Source: Russula earlei
Lineage: Eukaryota > Basidiomycota > Agaricomycetes > Russulales > Russulaceae
Direction: 5' to 3'
Assembly: GCA_025769875.1 (NCBI GenBank)
Contig: JAGFNK010000015.1
Location: 224,479-288,478 of the forward strand
DNA length: 64,000 nt
Positions 55,156 to 64,000 of this stretch are shown piece after piece. The position numbers and the translations under genes were made by a program. The notes under the pieces are model-generated. The model ran no database searches. It was not told the DNA's origin and was given only the letters and a program-made list of their open reading frames with translations. The number at the start of each line of letters is the position of its first letter. Position 1 is the stretch's first letter.

Positions 55156-58100
55156 ATGGAGATCTTGGGGGCAGCTAATTGGCCACTTTGGTCAAAGCGC
55201 TTTGAAGCTATCACCAAGATGAATGGCTTCAATCGTCACTTAACTGATACCAAACCTTCTGGCGATGCCAACTGGGATGCTGAAGAATTGGCACTAGAAG
55301 GCATCTTTGATCTTTACATTCAGCTGGACATACTAGTCCGGATAAGTGATGCCAAATTCAGTACTTGCAAACTCAAGTGGGATGAACTCAAATGCATCAG
55401 CAGCGGCAGTCGGATCTATGTCCACATTCAACACATGGACTGCACTCTCTGCTACATCCTTGGATGACACAAGTCCCATGATCCCGCAGCTACAGAAACT
55501 AAATGATGCGCAAATCAATCTCCAAAACAACAAATACATCATTCCCTGATGGCCTCTACAGTCTTATCATTCTCCGAGCTTTACCTGAAGCTTACTTGGG
55601 TCTAGTGCAAACTATCATAGCCAGTGGCAATCCTGCTGATCTTAATCACCAGACGATCAAAGATTGGATCCTCAATGAGGAAAGTTGCTGGGCTGGTTCC
55701 TCTGCATCTCTTAACAAAGTCGCTCCAGTCAAAAAGGACAAAGACAAGCCCAAAATAAAATGCTATTATTGTCAGAAACTTGGACACAAGTCTCCAGAGT
55801 GCAGAAAGAAGAAAAAGGATGAGGAGGAGAAGGTGAAGAAAGAGTTGGAGACCAGCGCAGGAACTAACAGAAAGGTCAACGCACACATAGTAGAGACTAG
55901 CACTACTATTACAGAGGTCTTGGATGATGAAAATGATATTCAAATGTCCCTTTACACGGCGGCTAGATCCCGCTGGATGATTGACTCTGGAGCAACCCAT
56001 CATATTAGTCCGTCCCAGACTGACTTTGTCACCTACGCTCCAGCCTCCAGGTCAGTCAATCTTGAAGGTCACGCAATCATCAAGCAGATCGGGACCAGAT
56101 CAGTGTCCGTCCTACCACCCGGAGGAAATGGAGATATTCAATTGACCCTCATGGATGTTATGCATGTTCCAGAGGCTGATGCACATTACTTCTCAGTCAG
56201 TGCACTGCTCCGGAAGGGGGGACACATCACATTTACTCAAAAGGAGTGTCAAATCTACATCAAAGATCAGAAGATTGCACAAGGATACCTGGAGCACAAT
56301 CTATTCTACATTGATTTCTCATCTCCAGCTCTCCATGCGCAATCAGGTGTATTACCACTTCACATCTGGCATCAGCGCATGGGACATATGTCTCACTGCA
56401 TGTTAATCACTCACAGCAATTCCGTTAATGGAATCTTGCTTAACCCCAAGGATCATGATCACTCCCCTTGCCAGGGGTGTGAACTCGGCAAACAGATGTG
56501 ACTACCTTTCTTGGCCTCCCCTAAGTGATCGGATCATTGGCTACAAATCATCCATACTGACTTAGCCGGTCCGATGCAGGTCTGGTCTATCCAAGGCACG
56601 AACTACTGGGCAACGTTCATTGATGACTACTCTTGCTATAGAGTAGTGTACTCCCTCAAATCTAATGATCAGTGTGCCAATGCATTTAAGAAATATCTCG
56701 CATGGTTGGAAAATCAGACTCGCGATAAAATCAAAGCATTGCACTCAGATTGCGGAGGGGAGTACTTGTTGGGCACACTCAGATCGGTCTTAAATCAACA
56801 GGGGATTGAACACAGATTAACAATACCAGGTTCGCCACAACAGAACGGAGTTGCTGAATGATGGAACTGAACCCTTGAAGATAAGATGCACGCCATGATT
56901 CACGCTGCTGGTCTCAGTCTTGGGTTCTGGGAGCTTGCTACTGATGCAGCTGTTCACATTCACAATCGGACTCCTACTTGCATTCTTAATTGGTGCACAC
57001 CTCATACATTATGGATGGATGGTCACATTCCGGATGTCTCCTATTTCCATGTCTTTGGATGTAAGGCGTATGTACACATGCCTGCCAACAAACGGAAGAA
57101 GCTCGATTCGAGATCGGTCGAGATGATCTTTGTTGGGTATGAGTCTGGGTCTAAGGGTTATTGACTCTGGAATCAATCTACCCAAAAGTTATTTTTATCA
57201 CGTAATGTCATCTTCAATGAGCGCATACTACCAGCCAGGGGAGATGCTAGTGTCGCTCCTCCTCTGGCGCAATCCTTGGTCCCTTTAGGACCGGAGATAC
57301 TCACTGTCCCTTATCCTTATCAACCGGAAGCACGCGCACCTAGTCCCGCACCTACAGAAACCCCACTAAATCCTGATACACCAAATTCACTTTATCATAC
57401 CCCTTTCACTCAGCCTGTTCCACACACTCTGCCATGCTGCGTGCAGCCTGTGTGCCAAGTTTGTCTGCGCCAGCCTCACTCAGCCTTACTGGGACCATCC
57501 TTTGGTCCACCGCGTCCACCCTCCCCTAGACATCTTCGGTCTAATCCACGTCCTAATCCTAGATTTGTTACTACTAACGCAGATGCGGGGGGGTGCCTAT
57601 TGCATATGGCACTCTTAGTGATGGCAGAAGTGATCACTCCGGCTACGTTTCGGGAAGCCATGTCATCAGAATCTGCTGATGAATGGAGAGCCGCATGTCA
57701 ATATGAGATCGACACGCTCACTAAAAATGGTACCTGGGATCTCATTGATCTACCTCCAGGCCGTAAGGCTGTCAGATCAAGATGGGTGTTTGCACGCAAA
57801 TCTGATGGCAGATTTTGTGTGCGTTTGGTCGCAAAGGGGTTCACCCAAGTAGAGGGAATTGATTATGATGAAACCTTCTCACCAGTTGCCAGGTTTGAGT
57901 CTTTGAGACTGCTACTAGCGTTGGCCATGCTGGAAAATTGGGAGATCCACCAAATGGATGTCAAGTTGGTGTTCCTCAATGGCACACTGGAGGAAGAGAT
58001 ATACATGGAGCAACCTCAAGGTTTCATCACTCCGAACCAGGAAGACAAAGTCTGTCACTTAAAGAAGGCACTCTATGGCCTCAAACAAGCCTTGTGCGCA

Positions 58101-59168
58101 TGGAACTTGCAGTTCCATGGAGTGCTCACTGGACTCGGCTTCACGTGCACACACTCAGACGCTGGAGTTTATCATCGCCAAGACATGGGGGGGACCATAA
58201 TCATTATCCTCTATGTTGATGATGTCACCATCCTAGGCAATTCACTCCCACTGATTGCAGATATTAAGAGATCATTGTCCATGTGCTATGAGATGACTGA
58301 TCTAGGTGAGATCGAGTCCTATCTATGGATTTGCATCACACATAATCGCTTGGCTAAGTGGCTAGACATTGATCAATCTAGATACATCTCGGAGATTGTC
58401 AATCGCTTCGGGATGGCAGATTCCAATCTGGTCCACACTCTGCTGCCCTCTGGGGCAGATGTCCACTTGGTCAAGCACTCTGGAAAGGCAACACCTGACG
58501 AAATAAAACACTTTCAACGTATTATTGGCAGCCTTCTCTATGTGCAGATCGGGACAAGACCAGACATATCATTTGCAGTCTCTCGACTCGCCCAATACTC
58601 ATCTAATCTCTCATCGCAACATCTACGCCTTGCTAAATATGTGCTATCTTATCTTAACAACACTTTAGATCTTAAGCTGCGTTATGATGGCACGCGTGAT
58701 AGCAGACTACACGGGTTCTCCAACTCTAGCCTTGGAGACAATGCAGATGACTTTTGTTCCACCTCGGGCTATGTCTTCCTACTATCTAGCGCTGCGATCT
58801 CTTGGTCATTGCGCAAACAGAAGACTGTTGCCCAAAGTACCACTCAAGCCGAATACATGGCATTAGCCGACGCAGCTAATCAAGCCGTGTGGTATCGGAG
58901 CTTCTTCTCTGAGATCAGCTACCAAATCTCTGATCCGATTCCAATACATGGTGATAACAAAGGCGCAGTTGATCTCATGCTCAATCCAGTCACCAGAAGA
59001 TGATCAAAACATATCCCTATCAAGCATCACGCCATTCGCCAATATATTGAAGATGGACTGGTCACACTGATCCGTACACCTACAGGAGAGATGCTTGCTG
59101 ATGGCCTCACCAAGCTGCTTGCTCATGTGTTGCTTCGGGCCTTCGTCGATGGTTTAGGTCTCCTTTGA
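55156..59168 (+). pseudogene. gag-pol of Copia element B
   Basis: gag begins near 55150 (EILGAANWPLWSKRFEAITK) and runs through 55467 and 55503-55780 in different frames, with a CCHC knuckle CYYCQKLGHKSPEC (about 55761). Protease: WMIDSGATHHISPS. GAG-pre-integrase: WHQRMGHMSHCML with CQGCELGKQM. Integrase: HTDLAGPMQVWS, DDYSC, ALHSDCGGEYL and SPQQNGVAE. Reverse transcriptase: WVFARKSDGRFCVRLVAKGF, EIHQMDVKLVFLNGTLEEEI and ILYVDDVTILGN. RNase H: VAQSTTQAEYMALADAANQA. Premature TGA codons at 56499, 56526, 56859, 56868, 57162 and 59001 each stand where Copia proteins have Arg (for example NGVAE-R-WN-R-TL). Confidence 0.9.
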
Positions 59169-59201
59169 TCTGACCTACCGACTGTCCTAATCACGGGGGA
59201 A

Positions 59202-59680
59202 TGTTGAGATCAGCACTGGCCTGAGCCCCAGGTGCGTTGTGATGCAATCACAACTCTGATGCATTGATGTGTCAGATCACCCGGACCGGGCATTACCGGC
59301 TTCAGCTCATACGCTGCAGCACGCATTAGAGACATTGATTAGATGATTTCAGACAATCGGTAGCTAGTTACCACTGATCCTCAGACATACTTAGTGATCC
59401 ATAATGGTAGTTAGCTGCACTGCACTTAGTGGCAGTCTCAGGTACTTAAGAACACCACAAAGCATATAGATCACTTCAGTTTTTTATCAACTAAACTGAA
59501 GTGAGTACTTAGTCTATGATATCTTATTGCTCTGTACTGATAATGCATTGTAGCTATTGTCTGATAGGTACATTATTTATATCAGTTTTGTATCAACTAA
59601 ACTGAACTATTGTCTGATAGATCTGCCTGCGATCTTATCATCTGCTGCTATCTAATCACACACACTGCACATTTTCAACA
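59202..59680 (+). repeat. 3' LTR of Copia element B
   Basis: 479 bp, same ends as the 5' LTR. Followed by GAATG, the right copy of the target duplication, and then the continuation of element A. Confidence 0.95.
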
Positions 59681-62338
59681 GAATGCACGCAAACGGTGCG
59701 TGGAGCAACATTATGTTCCACAACATCCTGCACGTCCCAGACTTACACAGAAATCTCTTATCAGTTTCCCATCTGGCTCGACGCAGAGCAGAAGTGTGAT
59801 TCCAGAGTCAGACATGTGGCATATATGAACAGAACCAGCTAATATGTGAAGGGTCCCTACACGGTACACTATACATCATGGCCATATCCTCCCCCAAGTC
59901 CCTGTCCATGCGCATCGTGATGCTGGACCACTTCCCCATGGAAGGCGACAAGCCATATGCAGTTGCCCTCACTGTGCGCCTCAAAACATCCAAGGCCTCC
60001 CTACATGTTTGGCACTGGCGTCTTGGCCACTTGAATACTGACACCATAACCCGGATGCTGAAGAAAGGGATGGTGAAAGGGATGGAGATTACCGGAAAGC
60101 AACTCACCACCAGTATTTGTGAGCCATGCTTAAAGGGAAAGCAAATGCGCCTCGAAATCTTGAAGGCAATGGAAATGCCTGCTGATGTCGTGTTAGGCCA
60201 TGTCTTCTCTGACATCTGTGGGAAGATGCCCACTAGAACACCCCAGGGTCATGAGTACTTTGTCACCTTTGTGGATGACAAGTTGAGAAAAGTGTTTGTT
60301 GGTGGACTTAAATTCAAATCCAACACACTCGTGCACCTCAAGGCATTCACAGCATGTGCTGAAGTTGAAACCGGCCAGTGGCTGAAAGTCCTCCGCTCCG
60401 ACAGAGGGGGCGAATACACTGGGAAAGAGTCTCAGAAGTTCCTCACAGAGAAAGGAATTAAGCTGGAACTCACCACCCCAGACACATCTCAACATAACAG
60501 CATTGTGGAACATATGAACTGGATGCTCCTAGACAAAGTCCGGGCAATGCTCACGGACGCTGCGCTGCCCGAGTCCTTCTGGCTCCATGCCCTTGAATAT
60601 GCGGCGCACATCCACAACGTCACCCCCACACGTGCACTGGATGACATGACACCCGAGGAAGCCTGGAGCAGGAACAAACCTGACCTCTCATGGCTTTGCA
60701 TCTTTGGCATGTGTGCGTTCGTCCACATCCCGGAGGATAAACGCACCAAGTTAGATGTGAGGTCACTGGTGTGCACACTCCTAGGATATGCTCCTCAGAG
60801 GAAAGCCTACAAACTCATCCACTGGCCCACTCACTGCATCCTTGAATCGCACAACATCGTATTTGATGAAGGGGGCCCAGCAATTCTGCACGTTGAGCAG
60901 ACAGTCCTTGAATCCAACTCAGACAGCGAAAATGAACAGGCAGCTGGGGTGGAAAATGAGATTGAGGGGGTGGAAGGCCCACAACTGACGGTAGAGGCAG
61001 AACTACCACCATGCGCCGAACCGCAACGCGCAGTTGACACTGCTCCACCTGCCCAGCCATCAATACAAGCAGTACAACCTACACCATACGAAGTGGAAAA
61101 TGTACCTGTCCAGCCCACTTCTAGACAACCGAGGCATACCACGCGCACACCAACTTGTGATGATGACCCCCAGTATTCCATCACATCGTACACGCAATGT
61201 AAGAAACGTACCAAATGAGGAAACGTGGCACACATTGATGTGACCACTGACCCAAAAACGTATGTGGAAGCCATGTTCCGCCCCAATGCGGCGGAATGGG
61301 AAATGGCTTGTGATGATGAGTGTTGTGTGTTCGAGTCCATGGATGTGTTCAAAATCATCCCGTGGCCACAAAACCGAAAGGGAGTTGGCAGCAAATGGGT
61401 CTTCAAAATAAAGAGGGGACCGGATGGAACAATAATCAAATATAAAGCTTGCCTTGTTGTGCAGGGATTCACCCAGATTGAAGGTATTGACTTTGATGAA
61501 ACCTTCACACCCATCGTGAAACTCGCGTCCCTACACGCAATCCTCGCCCTAGCTGCTGCGCACAACCTAGAGGTCCATCAGATGGATGTCAAGTCAGCAT
61601 ACTTGAACGGAGAGCTGAAAGATGAAATCTACATGGATGCACCTCCTGGCTTCAACATTCCAAACAGCATGGTACTGAAACTACTCAAAGCCGTCTATGG
61701 GACTAACAAGGGGGGAGAGTCTGGTATGAGAACATCAAAGACTCACTAGGTGACATGGGCTACACCCACACTGATGCCGACCATGCCATCTTCGTCCATC
61801 GTAACTGCGAGCGCCTGTCCATAATTGTGCTCTACGTTGATGATATCACCATGGTCTCTGATGACCTAGATTCCATCAACATTGATAAAAACAAACTAAA
61901 ACAGAAGTATCAGATGACGGACCTAGGGGAGATAACCTGGATACTTGGTGTACATGTCATGCGAAACTGGGAAGAGGGCTGGATAGCACTCTCTCAGGAG
62001 AAATATGTTGAAGAAGTTCTTCAATGCCTAGGGAAGTCGGATGTTCGACCAATCAGCACCCCCATGCTGGCAAATGAACACCTTCTGAAAGTGGACGCAC
62101 TGGATGTGGATGTCAAGTCCTACCAATGCACACTTGGGGCCATCATGTACCTTATGCTAGGCACCCGACCCAACCTCGCCTTTACTGTCACAGCCCTTGG
62201 ACGACATGCTGCGTGCCCCAGAAATGATCATCAATGTGCACTTGACCGTGCCATCTGATACATCTGAGGCACAAGTGACAAATGCCTAGTCTTCCAACGT
62301 GGCCTCAGGACTCAGCCTGTCAAGACTCACTGTTGAAC
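59681..62338 (+). pseudogene. Integrase and reverse transcriptase of Copia element A
   Basis: Resumes as FHNILHVPDLHRNLLSVSHL. GAG-pre-integrase: HVWHWRLGHLN and CEPCLKGKQMR. Integrase: VFSDICGKMP, VLRSDRGGEYT and SIVEHMNWMLLDKVRAM. The reverse transcriptase starts at 61225: WVFKIKRGPDGTIIKYKACL, VHQMDVKSAYLNGELKDEIY and IIVLYVDDITMVS. Stops at 59797, 61216, 62256 and 62265 are all TGA at expected Arg positions. One frameshift at about 61710 coincides with a run of six G. RNase H is missing. Confidence 0.88.
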
Positions 62339-62544
62339 TATCCAGTTCAAGAGCGAGGGATAAGCTCGAAGACGAGTCGATAGACGTCCAAGACCACGTG
62401 GGCAAGGAGTATCCCAGGAATGGAGAGTGCCGTAAACAAATGGACAGTCTGAGGACTGTCCGCTACTTTATTGAGCACTTATATACTACAAGAGGACTGC
62501 TAAATAGGGAACAAGTCATAACCTTGTTATCAAGCATAATAGAG
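62339..62544 (+). repeat. Probable truncated LTR of a third element
   Basis: At 62339 the similarity to Copia pol stops and a TGTTGAACTATCCAGTTCAA start appears, LTR-like but different from the LTRs of A and B. It contains a TATATA-type word (62479-62484) and is cut at 62544 by the Gypsy LTR. Inferred from junction structure only. Confidence 0.35.
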
Positions 62545-63173
62545 TGATGAGTAAGAAGTCGGAGGACGCTTACTGAGCATGCTCAGTCATGCTCAGTAAG
62601 CTGCTGAGTAAGAAGCTTCTCTTGATGAGTAAGAGCTTCCATTGTCCACGTGTTTACTGCTTTAGTGCACGTGCGAGCACCTGATTCATTTCCTGTTAGT
62701 TAGTTTAGGGCCGGCCATTTGAGGACTTGTAGTTTGGTTAGGGAATAGTGTTATCTTATAAGGCCCTTATATAGTTCTATTAGGGTCCTTAGAGTCGACC
62801 CTAATACTTCTATTAAGGTCCTTAGTGTTGCCTTATAGTTCATTCTATAGTTATTAGAGTTGGTCTAATAACGCGTTGTAGGGCCTTTGATACTAGGTTA
62901 GTACCTATTGTAGAGTTTCTAGGGTCGTTCCAAAGGGTCCTTAGGAAGGCCCTAATACTGTCTTTTGTTGTTAGAAGGGTTGCCTTTAAGTGGGGCTTGC
63001 TGTATGTCGATTGTGCCGAGAATTGCTCGCGCAACAATGTGCGCGCGATATTGTGGACACCTCTACTCACCCCTTTTGCTCGTGTGAACAGGGTGACACC
63101 ATAGAGGCTGGGTTTCCTCCTATAAGGAAGGGTCCTTCAAGGGCCCTCTCCGGGGAATGGTTCATGACATTCA
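62545..63173 (-). repeat. 3' LTR of Gypsy element
   Basis: On the minus strand the LTR starts TGAATGTCATGAACC at 63173, directly after the purine tract AAAGAGGGGA, and ends CTTACTCATCA at 62545. About 629 bp. On the plus strand it holds repeated ATGAGTAAGA and GAGCATGCTCAGT words (62545-62640), including the palindrome TGAGCATGCTCA. Confidence 0.7.
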
Positions 63174-63181
63174 TCCCCTCT

Positions 63182-64000
63182 TTATGACCTAGTTGCTCCT
63201 GCAACTATGTTATTAGACTTAGGCATTGTTGGGTACTGTCGGTGAAAGGCCTTTACAGCCTCTTTGGCTTTAATTAGGTTTGACGCGGGCTCCCAAGTGT
63301 TCTCTGCCGCGGGGTACCCTTTCCACTGTACTAGGTATTGAATGCCTCTACGGTTGGGGGAATGTCTGGATGCTAAGACTTTGTCCACTTCATACTGTTC
63401 CTCCCCTTCTACTATAGTAGGGGGGGGTTGTTTGAAGTTAGGGCCGTGGGCAGTGGTCTCTTTATACGGTTTGATCAGGGAATTATGGAAGACTGGGTGT
63501 ATCCTCCATGTCTTTGGTAGTTCTAGACGTACATTGACTGGGTATGAGGTGACCACCTTGAAAGGTCCGTATCGTCGAGGGGCTATCTTGGCTTTTGGGT
63601 GTGTTGTCCTCAGATTAGTGGCTTCTAGCCAGACTAAGTCTCCGGACTTAAACTGGTACTTGGGGAAGTGGGAGCTGGGCTGTCCCATTAGTGCTGCGGC
63701 ATTCCGGAGGGAGGCTGCGACCTCCTCTCTAAGTAGGTCTAGTTGTTGCAGACGTTCCAGGACGGAGGGGAACTTGGTATTGAAATTGAAAGGGGGGGCA
63801 AATGTCGGATTGAAGCCGTACCATATTTCAAAGGGGGCTTTGTGGGTTGCACTATGGGTGCATGTGTTATGAGCAAACTCTATGAATGGGACTAGTTCGG
63901 CCCAGTTATCTTGTTGGTGGTTACAGAAGATCCTCAAGTACTGTTCTAGTTCTTGGTTGACCCTTTCTGTTTCCCCATCTGATTGGGGGTGGTATGCCCG
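63182..64000 (-). CDS. Gypsy polyprotein, integrase C-terminus and chromodomain (partial)
   Basis: Open to the window edge. From the right: NHQQDNWAELVPFIEFAHNT and HKAPFEIWYGFNP (integrase core end), FKSGDLVWLEATNL and KIAPRRYGPFKVV (GPY/F-type module), WRIHPVFHNSLIKPYK, and a chromodomain YEVDKVLASRHSPNRRGIQY with YLVQWKGYPAAENTWEP. It ends NIVAGATRS at TAA/TCA-side stop 63182. Chromodomains direct integration to marked chromatin. No stop or frameshift in the visible 250 residues, in contrast to the Copia copies, so this insertion is probably younger. Confidence 0.93.
   Translation of the reverse strand, partial: RAYHPQSDGETERVNQELEQYLRIFCNHQQDNWAELVPFIEFAHNTCTHSATHKAPFEIWYGFNPTFAPPFNFNTKFPSVLERLQQLDLLREEVAASLRNAAALMGQPSSHFPKYQFKSGDLVWLEATNLRTTHPKAKIAPRRYGPFKVVTSYPVNVRLELPKTWRIHPVFHNSLIKPYKETTAHGPNFKQPPPTIVEGEEQYEVDKVLASRHSPNRRGIQYLVQWKGYPAAENTWEPASNLIKAKEAVKAFHRQYPTMPKSNNIVAGATRS

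Larger units (their letters stand above)
54386..59680 (+). mobile_element. Copia element B, full length but inactivated
   Basis: A 5.3-kb Ty1/Copia element inserted inside element A. It has two LTRs, a primer-binding-like site GGTTATGGGCCCTGCC directly after the 5' LTR, gag, protease, integrase, reverse transcriptase and RNase H in Copia order, and a purine-rich CACGGGGGA before the 3' LTR. A near-perfect 5-bp target duplication flanks it. Six in-frame TGA codons and gag frame changes inactivate it. Confidence 0.92.
52895..62338 (+). mobile_element. Copia element A, interrupted and 3'-truncated
   Basis: Outer Ty1/Copia retrotransposon. Its 5' LTR abuts the kinase fragment. gag-protease lie at 53203-54385 and the rest of pol resumes at 59681, after the inserted element B. 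Joining the codons on either side of B at the target site gives a continuous protease/GAG-pre-integrase reading (QVQVQM followed by HANGAWSNIMFHNILHVPDL). The element stops after RYIRG-TSDKCLVFQRG-type sequence near 62310 without an RNase H domain or a matching 3' LTR, so the 3' end is lost. Not autonomous. Confidence 0.85.
62545..64000 (-). mobile_element. Ty3/Gypsy chromodomain retrotransposon, 3' part
   Basis: The element lies on the minus strand with its 3' LTR in the window and its body continuing beyond position 64000. Insertion interrupts the LTR-like fragment at 62544. Confidence 0.85.

Noticed and set aside
62339..62544. 3' LTR of Copia element A
   Set aside because: Its start (TGTTGAACTATCC) does not match the 5' LTR of A (TGTTGGAAACGC), so it is treated as a separate fragment.

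Overview
The window is eukaryotic nuclear DNA from a filamentous basidiomycete. The evidence is short (about 30-100 bp) GT-AG introns in nearly every gene, CTAAC/CTAAT-like branch sites, and protein families typical of Agaricomycetes: DUF6535 membrane proteins, NACHT-WD40 proteins, an MP88-like GPI protein, a C2-domain phosphatidylserine decarboxylase and a Clr2 silencing factor. Several lineage-specific families look like those of Rhizoctonia/Ceratobasidiaceae. That placement is from memory of the families, not from a search.

Layout. 0.2-1.2 kb: decayed gene, tentatively Rec114-like. 1.5-6.2 kb: NLR-type protein with a helical bundle, NACHT and 13 near-identical WD40 repeats. 7.6-8.2 kb: cytochrome c. 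8.3-9.4 kb: fragments of unidentified genes. 9.9-12.0 kb: DUF6535 pseudogene. 14.7-16.9 kb (-): large protein ending in a Zn2Cys6 cluster. 18.0-19.9 kb: C2H2 protein. 20.9-21.4 kb: small membrane protein. 21.8-25.9 kb: phosphatidylserine decarboxylase. 26.0-27.8 kb: C2H2 factor. 30.5-31.5 kb: Sfp1-like zinc-finger protein. 32.3-34.9 kb: AreA-GATA-like/DUF3295 protein. 35.5-36.7 kb (-): Clr2-like silencing protein. 36.8-38.8 kb (-): intact DUF6535 gene. 39.4-40.8 kb (-): MP88-like GPI protein. 41.1-41.6 kb: HMG-box protein. 43.5-44.8 kb: RNase H1. 44.9-47.5 kb: ORC1. 48.6-51.3 kb: two adjacent genes sharing a cysteine module. 52.2-64 kb: a kinase fragment interrupted by nested Copia elements, then an LTR fragment and a minus-strand chromodomain Gypsy element running off the window.

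Functionally it is a gene-dense housekeeping and regulatory neighbourhood (respiration, phospholipid synthesis, replication initiation, R-loop removal, silencing, nutrient-type regulation). It is flanked by a fast-evolving immune-type NLR on the left and a retrotransposon graveyard on the right. The genes are not an operon and no joint pathway is evident.

Two sequence-wide signals matter for anyone reusing this annotation. Conserved genes between about 10 and 24 kb carry single-base +1 frameshifts, which may be residual insertion errors or real decay. The retroelements are inactivated almost only at codons where arginine CGA has apparently become TGA.
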